Part shown: positions 1 to 6,813 of the stretch, in pieces | Layout of the letters: each line of letters opens with the position of its first letter | Position numbering within the stretch: position 1 is the first letter of the stretch | Source: Planctomycetaceae bacterium UBA6894 | GTDB lineage: Bacteria; Planctomycetota; Planctomycetia; Gemmatales; Gemmataceae | Direction: 5' to 3' | Assembly: GCA_002451275.1 (NCBI GenBank) | Contig: DKBS01000168.1 | Span: forward strand, 1 to 11,187 | DNA: 11,187 bases | Made by a program: the position numbers and the translations under genes | Notes under the pieces: generated by a model | The model's database searches: none | The model's input: only the letters and a program-made list of their open reading frames with translations | What the model was told of the DNA's origin: nothing

Positions 1-555
1 CAAAACCCCATCGAGCAGGAAGGCACCTACCCCCTGCCCGAGGCCCAGCTCGACCGCTTCATGTTCACCGTGAGAGTGGACTACCCCAGCCTGGAGGAGG
101 AGAAAAAAATCCTCCAAACCACGACACGGTCCGGTGAGAAGGAAAAACTCGAGAAAATCCTATCCAACAAAGCCATCATCAACCTGCAGAAACTGGTTCT
201 CAGCGTGCCGGTGGGCGAATATGTGCTCGACTACGTGGCCCGTCTGGTTCGCGCCACCCGTCCGGGCACGCCGGAAGCCCCAGACTTCTCCACCCGCTGG
301 CTGGATTTTGGTGCCGGTCCGCGCGCCGGCCAGAACCTGGTGAAGGCCGGCCAGGCCTTCGCAGCCATGGATGGGCGCTATTCGGTCTCCATTGATGACA
401 TCCGTAAGGCAGCGGAGCCGGTCCTTCGTCACCGGATTGGGGTGAACTTTCAGGCCCAGGCAGAAGGCAAGAAATCCGAAGATATCATTGCAAAGCTTCT
501 GGAAGTAATCCCCGAACCACAAGTTGACCGCTATAGCCGAACCGGCAAGCGATAG
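1..555 (+). CDS. MoxR family AAA+ ATPase, C-terminal part (5' end outside window)
   Basis: This is the C-terminal 184 residues of a MoxR-type AAA+ ATPase; the Walker A and B motifs lie upstream of the window. The reading frame is open from base 1 and begins inside the sensor-1 segment (QNPIEQEGTYPLPEAQLDRF), with the sensor Asn at residue 2 and the conserved Arg at residue 19. The C-terminal lid domain carries a sensor-2 motif, GAGPRAG, at residues 104-110, and ends in a VLRHRI segment typical of the family. MoxR proteins are ATP-driven chaperones that usually work with a DUF58/von Willebrand protein to mature or insert partner proteins. The likely partner DUF58 gene is about 2.4 kb downstream rather than adjacent. 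The stop is TAG at 553-555. The family call is firm; the specific client is unknown. Confidence 0.95.
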   Translation, partial: QNPIEQEGTYPLPEAQLDRFMFTVRVDYPSLEEEKKILQTTTRSGEKEKLEKILSNKAIINLQKLVLSVPVGEYVLDYVARLVRATRPGTPEAPDFSTRWLDFGAGPRAGQNLVKAGQAFAAMDGRYSVSIDDIRKAAEPVLRHRIGVNFQAQAEGKKSEDIIAKLLEVIPEPQVDRYSRTGKR

Positions 556-736
556 CTCCATAGCGGTTAATTTAAGCCATTTTTGCTTTTTTAACAGCCA
601 AAAACTGGCTGGAGTCCATGATCGGGTCTATAGGTGAATGCACACGCCTAACGGTCGGTCTCACAAACCTTTTTGTTGTTGAATCGAGAGACTAGCAACG
701 GTTTCCCGATTAACCTGATCAAAACTTCAGGTTTCC
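556..736. other. Intergenic region upstream of the di-haem cytochrome
   Basis: This gap is clearly more AT-rich than the flanking genes. It contains a 6-bp inverted repeat, CAGCCA/TGGCTG at 595-600 and 606-611, with a five-base loop and no T-tract after it, so it is not a convincing terminator for moxR. I could not find a convincing sigma-70 promoter pair. The promoter of the cytochrome gene presumably lies here, which is inference from position only. Confidence 0.4.
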
Positions 737-745
737 AGAGGAGGA
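737..745 (+). promoter_or_regulatory. Ribosome binding site of the di-haem cytochrome gene
   Basis: AGAGGAGGA includes a full GGAGG core at 740-744, seven bases before GTG at 752. This site decides for the GTG start over the in-frame ATG at 803, which has no Shine-Dalgarno sequence. Confidence 0.75.
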
Positions 746-751
746 CTTTTC

Positions 752-2242
752 GTGCTGTATTCCCGGATTTATAACTGCCTGCGACCACGGCACCTGACCA
801 CAATGGTCCATGGGCTGGCCTTGGGGCTGACGATTCTCACGGGCCTGGATGCATTTGCCGCGGAAGGTGACCCCACGCCCGCCCAGATTGCTGAGACAGC
901 AGCCGGCATCCCTGACCCCGCCAAGATGACGCCCTTTGCCAAGCAGGTTCCCGTGATTTTTGTCACGCGCGACCCCCGCAAGCCGGAAACCTGGAACAAC
1001 CTGAAGCAATTCTGGAACCGGGGCAAGGTGGACTCGGTCGACCCGGCCACCGGCGACAAGGTCGTGCGGGAGGCCGTGTACATCAAGGTGCCTCTGGGCC
1101 TGAACAGCGCTCCCCCGGTTCCCACGGAAAACCCGATGACCCAAGAGAAGGTGCTGCTAGGCAAGAAGCTCTATTTCGACACCGTCATTTCCTCCAACAA
1201 CAAGGTCTCCTGCGCCTCCTGCCACAACCCGGCGCTGGGCTACACCGACCAGTTGAAGACCTCCACGGGTATCTTTGATCAGAAGGGCGGCATGAACGCC
1301 CCCACGGTGTACAACAGCGGCTATCATCTGCTGCAATTCTGGAACGGCCGCGCCCCCACCTTGGAAGACCAGGCCCAGGGGCCACCCCAAAACCCTTTGG
1401 AAATGCACGATGGCAAGGGCCACCCGTGGTACCAAGTGGTCAGCCGCCTGCGCCAGAACCCCGAATATGTTGAGGCCTTTGCCAAGGTGTTTGGCACCCC
1501 TCCCACCCGGGATGGCGTGGCCAAGGCGATTGCCGCCTACGAGCGTCTGGTGCTGACCGGCAACTCCATCGTGGACCGCGCCGAAATGGCCATGCGGGAG
1601 CGCGTTGAGGAGGAAGGTGAAGGCAAGCTGGAAACCAACGCCGCAGACTTCACCAAGGTGCTGAAGGCCGCCTTTGCCGCCAAGGACACCGAGGCACTGG
1701 GCGCCCTAGGCCTGGAAGCAGGCAAGGACGAGGGCAAGGTGGCCCAGGTGGCTGCCAGCATCCAGCGGGGCAAGGTATTGTTCTCGAACAAGGCCCGCTG
1801 CAATTCTTGCCATGTGGGGGATAACTACTCCGACAGCCAATTCCATAACCTGGGCGTGGGCGCGAAGGATGGGACCTGGCCCGAAGGTGCTGATCTGGGT
1901 CGTTTTGGCGCCCAGGAGACCGGCCACAAGGATCCCGCTTTGGTGGGGTCCTACAAGACCCCCGGCCTGCGCCAACTGGTGTCTACCGCGCCTTACATGC
2001 ACGATGGCAGCGAGGGCACCCTGGAGGCGGTGATCGCCCTGTACAACCGGGGCGGCAACCTGAACCCGCACCTGAGCAACAAGATGCGGGACGAACCTGC
2101 CGAGCGCGAAGCTGCCAAAAACGGTCAGAAAGCGATCATTCCCCGTAAGCTGCTCCTGACCATGGATGAGGAAGCTGATCTGGTCCTTTTCCTGAAGGCG
2201 CTGCAGGGGGAACCCGCTGCCGACATCATTGCCAAACCCTGA
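752..2242 (+). CDS. Di-haem cytochrome c peroxidase / MauG family protein, secreted
   Basis: The 496-residue product has a signal peptide (hydrophobic stretch near residues 20-31, likely cut after AFA) and two haem c sites: C154-A-S-C-H158 and C350-N-S-C-H354. It should act in the periplasm, using hydrogen peroxide or another oxidant with electrons from a small carrier. Family landmarks include QFWNGRA (W197), Q207 and E217, which align with W94, Q104 and E114 of Pseudomonas CcpA, and TAPYMHDGS near 413-420. By the same ungapped alignment from memory, distal His71 becomes Ile174 and axial Met275 becomes Tyr431, which is the MauG pattern. It is longer than usual CCPs (about 320-350 residues mature) because of an N-terminal extension of roughly 100 residues and an Ala/Glu/Lys-rich inter-haem insertion near 275-335. 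GTG start is chosen from the strong ribosome site. Substrate unknown. Confidence 0.92.
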   Translation: MLYSRIYNCLRPRHLTTMVHGLALGLTILTGLDAFAAEGDPTPAQIAETAAGIPDPAKMTPFAKQVPVIFVTRDPRKPETWNNLKQFWNRGKVDSVDPATGDKVVREAVYIKVPLGLNSAPPVPTENPMTQEKVLLGKKLYFDTVISSNNKVSCASCHNPALGYTDQLKTSTGIFDQKGGMNAPTVYNSGYHLLQFWNGRAPTLEDQAQGPPQNPLEMHDGKGHPWYQVVSRLRQNPEYVEAFAKVFGTPPTRDGVAKAIAAYERLVLTGNSIVDRAEMAMRERVEEEGEGKLETNAADFTKVLKAAFAAKDTEALGALGLEAGKDEGKVAQVAASIQRGKVLFSNKARCNSCHVGDNYSDSQFHNLGVGAKDGTWPEGADLGRFGAQETGHKDPALVGSYKTPGLRQLVSTAPYMHDGSEGTLEAVIALYNRGGNLNPHLSNKMRDEPAEREAAKNGQKAIIPRKLLLTMDEEADLVLFLKALQGEPAADIIAKP

Positions 2243-2264
2243 TCCCGTCCCAGGTGATCCATCC

Positions 2265-2300
2265 AACCGGCCGGCGGAACTTCTCCGCCGGCCGGTTTTT
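2265..2300 (+). terminator. Rho-independent terminator after the di-haem cytochrome gene
   Basis: A perfect 14-bp stem is formed by 2265-2278 and 2284-2297 with a five-base loop (ACTTC). A T-run at 2296-2300 follows. It starts 22 bases after the stop codon and should end the cytochrome transcript, so the downstream genes need their own promoter. Confidence 0.93.
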
Positions 2301-2457
2301 CATGGACAGCGCTTAACGGCTCCAGCCATGCCTCCTGTGCTTCTCCACCGAATCCGGCGGACATCCTTTGCGCCCGGGGCACCTTTGCGTTGAAATGGAT
2401 GTTTGGTCCGGCACCGACTGCAGCGTCTGGACGCACGACAGGAATGGGTCAACAACC

Positions 2458-2919
2458 ATGGGTTTGTGGATGCGGATTTTCACGCTTTCCGAGGCGACGC
2501 CGGATCCGGTGGTGCTGGCCGAAATGGTGGCCAGTTTGCTACCTGGCGCCACCTGCCACTTCGGGGCGGACGACAGGGGTTGGTTTCGGCTGGAAATCCG
2601 ACCGCCTGCGGGGGGTCCGATCCAGATCGACCGCTACCACTGCGAGGAGGAAGGAATCCGGCGCGACCTGAACACCTGGGCCGCCTGGGTGGAAACCTGC
2701 GATTATTGCGACGATGCCCCGAATCTGATGGAGCGCATCATCCAGTCGCGGCAGTTTTTCACGGTGATGCGCAGCCTGGACACCCCGGACGAGGCCGGCG
2801 TGGAGCGTTTGTGCGAGGGGCTTTGCAAACACATCGCCCAGGGGCTGGACGGTTTGTGGCAGGCGGATGATGCCGGGCTGAAGGCAGCCGACGGTACCCT
2901 GCTGCTGCAGGAATATTGA
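2458..2919 (+). CDS. Small conserved-looking protein of unknown function
   Basis: I do not recognise a named family. The 153-residue product has no signal peptide or membrane segment and looks like an acidic soluble cytoplasmic protein. Visible features are a GWFRLEIR segment, an EEEGIRRDLNTWAAW segment rich in Trp, a CDYC pair of cysteines, an IQSRQFFTV segment, and a C-terminus reading AADGTLLLQEY. Regular hydrophobic spacing and codon use support a real gene. I prefer ATG 2458 (MGLWMRIF). It has only a distant AGGA at 2440-2443. ATG 2395 and TTG 2368 are open in the same frame and ATG 2470 is also possible, so the start is uncertain. The gene follows a terminator and ends 56 bases before the DUF58 gene, so it may share a transcript with it. 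Promoter not identified. Confidence 0.75.
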   Translation: MGLWMRIFTLSEATPDPVVLAEMVASLLPGATCHFGADDRGWFRLEIRPPAGGPIQIDRYHCEEEGIRRDLNTWAAWVETCDYCDDAPNLMERIIQSRQFFTVMRSLDTPDEAGVERLCEGLCKHIAQGLDGLWQADDAGLKAADGTLLLQEY

Positions 2920-2975
2920 TCGGCCGAAGGGCTGGCCACCGGTTAGGATGAACCGGCACAACGAGGTACCGCGCC

Positions 2976-3932
2976 GTGTCCGGAAAACCACCCAAAGCAC
3001 CGCCCACCGCCCGTAGCTCGTCTTCCAAAGACGCGCCGCGTTCGATGGAAAGCTACCTGCGGCCCGAGGTGATCCAGCAGGTGGGGCGGTTGGATCTGCG
3101 GGCCCGCTTCATTGTGGAGGGGTTTCTCAGCGGCCTGCATGGCAGCCCGTTCCAGGGCTTTTCGGTCGAGTTCTCCGAGCACCGCAAGTACACCCCCGGC
3201 GACGACATCAAGGACATCGACTGGAACGTCTACGCCAAGACGGAAAAGTACTACGTCAAGAAATTCAAAGCCGAGACCACCATGCAGGGGTGGGTGGTAG
3301 TCGATTCCAGCGCCAGCATGGGATGGACCTTCCGCCAGGAGATGACCAAGTTCGATTACGCCATCAGCCTGTCGGCGGCTCTGGCTTATCTGATGATCCA
3401 CCAGCAGGACCCGGTGGGTCTGGCAGTCTGCGGCAAAAGCATCGAGCGCATCCTGCCGCCGCGCTCCAGGCGCAGCCACCTTCCCGCCATGCTCAGCACT
3501 CTGACCAACCTGAAACCCCACGGGGAAACCGACCTGGGGGCCTGCCTGATGCAACTGGCGGGGGTCGCCCGCGGCAAGGGGCTTGTGATCCTGCTCTCCG
3601 ACCTGCTGACCGACATCGACCCGGTGATGGCAGGCCTGCACCGCCTCCGCCACTCGGGCCACGAGGTGATCGTCTTCAACATTCTCGACGAGGCCGAGAC
3701 CCGTTTCCCATTCGATGGGTACTGCCAATTTGAGGACATTGAATCACCCGCCACACTCACCCTGGAGGCAAAGTCGATCCGGCAGGATTACCTGGATGCC
3801 TTGGCCGCCCACCAGACCCGCCTGAAGGAGGAGTGCCACAAGGCCCAGATTGACTTTGTGCCCATGGACACCAGCGTCAACTTCGGGACCGCCCTCTTGG
3901 AGTACCTGCAGCAGCGCAGCAGGAGATTCTAG
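2976..3932 (+). CDS. DUF58 domain protein with vWA-type MIDAS motif
   Basis: The 318-residue product is a full-length DUF58 protein. The family signature is clear: a GFSVEFSEHRKYTPGDD stretch followed by DIDWNVYAKTEKYYVKKF near residues 65-100. A von Willebrand-like metal site follows, D110-S-S-A-S114, which fits DxSxS, with later supporting GETD and LLSDLLTD segments. There is no signal peptide or membrane segment, so it is probably cytoplasmic or peripheral. DUF58 proteins typically work with MoxR ATPases; the partial MoxR at the window start is the likely partner although two genes intervene. Start is GTG 2976, with GAGG at 2963-2966 nine bases upstream; an internal ATG at 3045 lacks a ribosome site. 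Stop is TAG. Exact role unknown. Confidence 0.93.
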   Translation: MSGKPPKAPPTARSSSSKDAPRSMESYLRPEVIQQVGRLDLRARFIVEGFLSGLHGSPFQGFSVEFSEHRKYTPGDDIKDIDWNVYAKTEKYYVKKFKAETTMQGWVVVDSSASMGWTFRQEMTKFDYAISLSAALAYLMIHQQDPVGLAVCGKSIERILPPRSRRSHLPAMLSTLTNLKPHGETDLGACLMQLAGVARGKGLVILLSDLLTDIDPVMAGLHRLRHSGHEVIVFNILDEAETRFPFDGYCQFEDIESPATLTLEAKSIRQDYLDALAAHQTRLKEECHKAQIDFVPMDTSVNFGTALLEYLQQRSRRF

Positions 3933-3990
3933 AAACAGCGTTCAAAACCAAAGTCTTTCAGAAAAAACCGGCCATTTGAAAATCTTTTTC

Positions 3991-4020
3991 CGCCAAAAAT
4001 CGCCCTTCGGCGTTTCCGGC
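3991..4020 (+). other. Imperfect hairpin between the DUF58 and aquaporin genes
   Basis: CGCC (4001-4004) pairs with GGCG (4009-4012) around a four-base loop. The stem continues with AAA/TTT past a bulged T and then GCC/GGC past a 2x2 internal loop. It may be a weak terminator for the DUF58 gene, but the T-run is only three bases. Function unproven. Confidence 0.3.
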
Positions 4021-4041
4021 AACCGCCTTAGATCGCATAAT
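4013..4041 (+). promoter_or_regulatory. Possible sigma-70-like promoter for aqpZ
   Basis: CATAAT at 4036-4041 matches a -10 box in five of six bases. TTTCCG at 4013-4018 is a poor -35 box at the ideal 17-base spacing. It would give a leader of roughly 70 bases before ATG 4120. This is a weak call based on one good hexamer. Confidence 0.25.
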
Positions 4042-4119
4042 CACCGGTTGTGGCATGGCACGGATGTCCAGTCCCTCATGCTCTGGGTGAAACAATTCAA
4101 CCAATCCGGAGTGATTTTC

Positions 4120-4851
4120 ATGCATTTGTCCAAGCGCTGTATCGCCGAGGCGATCGGCACCTTCTGGCTCGTTTTCGGCGGCTGCGGCAGCGCCGTTCTG
4201 GCGGCGGCTTTCGCCGGCAAGGTGGACGGTTCCACAGTGAACCTGGGTATCGGGTTTGTGGGTGTCTCCCTGGCCTTCGGCCTGACGGTGCTGACCATGG
4301 CTTACGCCATCGGCCACATCTCCGGCTGCCATCTCAACCCCGCCGTGACCGCGGGCCTGGTGGCCGGCGGACGCTTCAAGGCCTCGGAGGCTGGCGCCTA
4401 CATCATTTCCCAGGTGATCGGCGCCATCGCGGGTGCCGGCGTGCTGTACCTCATTGCCTCGGGCAAGGGAGATTTTTCGGCGGTTGAGAGCGGTTTTGCC
4501 AGCAACGGCTTCGCCGAGCACAGCCCGGGCAAGTACAGCATGTTCGCGGCCCTGGTGGCCGAAATCGTGCTCACCTTCATGTTCCTGTTCATCATCCACG
4601 GCGCCACCGACAAGCGCGCCCCTGCCGGCTTCGCCCCCATCGCCATCGGTCTGGGTCTGACGCTGATCCACCTGATCGGCATCCCGGTCACCAACCTGTC
4701 GGTCAACCCGGCCCGCTCCACCGGCCCGGCCCTGTTTGTCGGTGGTTGGGCGGTGGCCCAGCTCTGGCTGTTCTGGGTCGCCCCCATCATTGGCGCGGTT
4801 CTGGCCGGCGCCACCTACAAGGCGGTTTTCGAGGCTCCCGAAAAGGCCTGA
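4120..4851 (+). CDS. aqpZ: Aquaporin Z, water channel
   Basis: The 243-residue membrane protein closely resembles E. coli AqpZ (231 residues) along its whole length, for example GTFWLVFGGCGSAVLAA at the N-terminus and HGATDK-APAGFAPIAIGL in the middle. It should form a tetrameric inner-membrane water channel with six helices. Both pore motifs are intact: N73-P-A and N196-P-A-R199. Selectivity-filter positions matching E. coli F43, H174 and R189 are F53, H184 and R199, but the position matching T183 is Leu193. The start is ATG 4120, with GGAG at 4108-4111 eight bases upstream. The frame stays open further upstream into the DUF58 gene, but homology begins at this Met. A strong terminator follows, so it is probably a single-gene unit. 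Confidence 0.96.
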   Translation: MHLSKRCIAEAIGTFWLVFGGCGSAVLAAAFAGKVDGSTVNLGIGFVGVSLAFGLTVLTMAYAIGHISGCHLNPAVTAGLVAGGRFKASEAGAYIISQVIGAIAGAGVLYLIASGKGDFSAVESGFASNGFAEHSPGKYSMFAALVAEIVLTFMFLFIIHGATDKRAPAGFAPIAIGLGLTLIHLIGIPVTNLSVNPARSTGPALFVGGWAVAQLWLFWVAPIIGAVLAGATYKAVFEAPEKA

Positions 4852-4869
4852 TTCCAGCCCCTTTCTCCG

Positions 4870-4905
4870 AACCCCGGGCCCTCTGACGGGAGCCCGGGGT
4901 TTTTT
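4870..4905 (+). terminator. Rho-independent terminator after aqpZ
   Basis: A perfect 10-bp stem, AACCCCGGGC (4870-4879) with GCCCGGGGTT (4892-4901), encloses a 12-base loop. T-run 4900-4905 follows. It separates aqpZ from the sulfatase genes. Confidence 0.92.
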
Positions 4906-4962
4906 CGTGCCCTCTTCCCACGAAGCCCCGTGCGTGGAGAATGGATGCTTTGGCTTGATTTC

Positions 4963-4970
4963 GGGAGGGG
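4963..4970 (+). promoter_or_regulatory. Ribosome binding site of the first sulfatase gene
   Basis: GGGAGGGG with GGAGG at 4964-4968 lies six bases before ATG 4975. It favours this start over in-frame ATG 4945, which has a shorter GGAG at 4936-4939, and over GTG 4930. Confidence 0.65.
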
Positions 4971-4974
4971 TCAT

Positions 4975-6813
4975 ATGAACAGCCTTATCCTTGCCATCGG
5001 ACTGCTGACACCGGGGGCAGATCGGCCGAATGTGCTCTGGCTGACCTGCGAGGACATGGGCCCCCATCTCGGCTTTTGCGGTGACCGGTTCGCCCGGACT
5101 CCCCACCTTGATTCTTTGGCCAAGGAGTCCGTCCATTTCACGAAGGTCTGGTCGCACGCCCCGGTTTGCGCTCCGGCCCGGACCGGCCTGATCCTCGGCC
5201 GATACGCCACAAGCGTTGGTGCCGAGCCGATGCGCTCCATGGTGCCGCTACCAGCCAGCACCCCTTCGCTGCCCTCGCTTTTGAGAAAAAAGGGCTACCA
5301 CTGCACCAACAACAGCAAGGAAGATTACAGCGTGCCGCTGCCGGGCATCTGGGACGCCAGTTCCAACAAGGCCCATTACCGCAACCGCAAGGACGGACAG
5401 CCTTTTTTCGCCGTCTTCAACAACACACAAACCCACGAAAGCCAGATCCGGAACACCAAAGTCCGGCCAACGGGAGACCCGGCCCGGGTACCGTTACCTC
5501 CCTACCACCCTGACCTGCCCGGCGTGCGCGAAGACTGGAACCGCTACTACGAGAATATCGCCACCATGGATTCATGGGTGGGCGGCAAGCTGGCGGAACT
5601 GAAATCCGCCGGGCTGGAGGAGGACACGATTGTGTTCTTCTTCTCCGACCATGGTTCCGGGATGCCGCGCAACAAGCGCTGGCCGGGCAATTCCGGCCTC
5701 CATGTGCCCTTGCTGGTAAAAATTCCCCAAAAATGGAGGGCCAGCCTCTTGCCGGGTTTTCAGCCGGGAACGCGCGATGAGCGACTGATCGGGTTTGTGG
5801 ATCTGGCCCCCACCGTCTGGTCGATCTGCGGCGTGGAAAAACCAGCGGGCCTGCCCGGACTTCCTTTCTTTGGAAGGGATGCATCGGTCCGCCACGAGTA
5901 CCTGCCCGGGTACCGATCGCGGATGGATGAGCGGATCGACCTGGCGCGCAGCATTCGGGACGATCGGTTTGTCTACCTCCGCAATTTTCACCTGCACCGG
6001 CCGCATGGCCAGCACGTCGCCTACCAGTTCCAAACCAGGACCACGGAATTATGGAAACAGCAGTTTGATTCCGGAAAATGTGACACGATCCAATCGCGTT
6101 TCTGGGGCCCGCGGGAACCCGAGGAACTGTACGACCTGACCAGCGACCCCCATGAGGTGAAGAACCTGGCGGCCGACCCAGCCCACGCCAGCACGCTGGC
6201 CTTGATGCGAACAAGGCTGGCACACCACCTGACCAGCACCAAAGATGTCGGCCTGATGCCCGAAGGCCTGCTGGATGGCTTGAGGAACGGGGCACCTCCA
6301 CTGCAGTGGGCGGGTAATCCGGGCCAATGGCCGGTGGAAAAAATCCATGGCTGGGCCGAACTGGCCGCGGGCCGGTCCGTCACCGAGCAAAAGCAAGTGG
6401 GCGCCCTCCTGGAGGAATCGCATCCAGTGGCCAGATACTGGGGAACCCAGGGAATTTTAGCCAGACTTAGTCTGGATTGGTCCGCCTGGCATCCCACCCT
6501 GGTCCGGCTACTGGAAGACCCGCAGCCCTCCATCCGCGTGGCCGCCGCCCACGCCCTGGCAAGCACCACTGCCAAGGATCATCCGCTAAGGTCCAAAGGG
6601 GTGGCTCTGTTGCGTGACCATGTCAATGGCCCCAAACTGGGGTTCGCGGTCTCGCTCGAGGCTTTGGACGCCCTGGACCACTTGGGTCCAGAAAGCCGCG
6701 GCGACTTGTCCGCTTTGCGAGCGTCCCTTGGGCCGGCAACCGGTTTTCCGGCCCGGGTGAGGGAAAATCCCTTCCGACTGCTGGACCAAATGGAGGGCCA
6801 GGCCAAACCATGA
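4975..6813 (+). CDS. S1 family sulfatase with HEAT-like C-terminal region
   Basis: The 612-residue product is a formylglycine-dependent sulfatase that hydrolyses sulfate esters or sulfamates, probably outside the cytoplasm. The maturation motif is C65-A-P-A-R, followed by TGLILGRY. Metal-site residues are E26-D27 in the CEDMGPHLG segment, where many sulfatases have Asp-Asp, and D225-H226 in FFFSDHGSG. The style (RPNVLWLT, NNSKEDY, EELYDLTSDPHEVKNL) resembles heparan N-sulfatase-like enzymes common in planctomycetes. From about residue 483 there is an added helical region with a HEAT-like repeat (LLEDPQPSIRVAAAHALA), probably for protein or substrate binding. The N-terminal MNSLILAIGLLTPGA is a short, weak signal peptide without basic residues; a longer start at 4945 or 4930 would add some. 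Its stop overlaps the next start as ATGA. Substrate cannot be told from sequence. Confidence 0.92.
   Translation: MNSLILAIGLLTPGADRPNVLWLTCEDMGPHLGFCGDRFARTPHLDSLAKESVHFTKVWSHAPVCAPARTGLILGRYATSVGAEPMRSMVPLPASTPSLPSLLRKKGYHCTNNSKEDYSVPLPGIWDASSNKAHYRNRKDGQPFFAVFNNTQTHESQIRNTKVRPTGDPARVPLPPYHPDLPGVREDWNRYYENIATMDSWVGGKLAELKSAGLEEDTIVFFFSDHGSGMPRNKRWPGNSGLHVPLLVKIPQKWRASLLPGFQPGTRDERLIGFVDLAPTVWSICGVEKPAGLPGLPFFGRDASVRHEYLPGYRSRMDERIDLARSIRDDRFVYLRNFHLHRPHGQHVAYQFQTRTTELWKQQFDSGKCDTIQSRFWGPREPEELYDLTSDPHEVKNLAADPAHASTLALMRTRLAHHLTSTKDVGLMPEGLLDGLRNGAPPLQWAGNPGQWPVEKIHGWAELAAGRSVTEQKQVGALLEESHPVARYWGTQGILARLSLDWSAWHPTLVRLLEDPQPSIRVAAAHALASTTAKDHPLRSKGVALLRDHVNGPKLGFAVSLEALDALDHLGPESRGDLSALRASLGPATGFPARVRENPFRLLDQMEGQAKP

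Noticed and set aside
595..611. Hairpin after moxR as a terminator
   Set aside because: The stem is only 6 bp and no T-run follows on either strand in the right place.
2368..2457. TTG start giving a 183-residue form of the unknown protein
   Set aside because: The extra 30 residues look like translated non-coding sequence, and no ribosome site precedes TTG 2368. Kept only as an alternative.
3850..4119. A 90-codon in-frame upstream extension of the aquaporin
   Set aside because: It overlaps the DUF58 gene in another frame and reads through an AT-rich intergenic region. The ribosome site at 4108-4111 and homology both place the start at 4120.
4918..4937. Inverted repeat CCACG/CGTGG before the first sulfatase as an operator
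   Set aside because: Five base pairs with a ten-base spacer are expected by chance in GC-rich DNA, and nothing else supports it.
3958..5157. A 399-codon open frame on the - strand
   Set aside because: It is antisense to aqpZ and crosses the aqpZ terminator; the product is low-complexity and rich in Gly, Asp and His.
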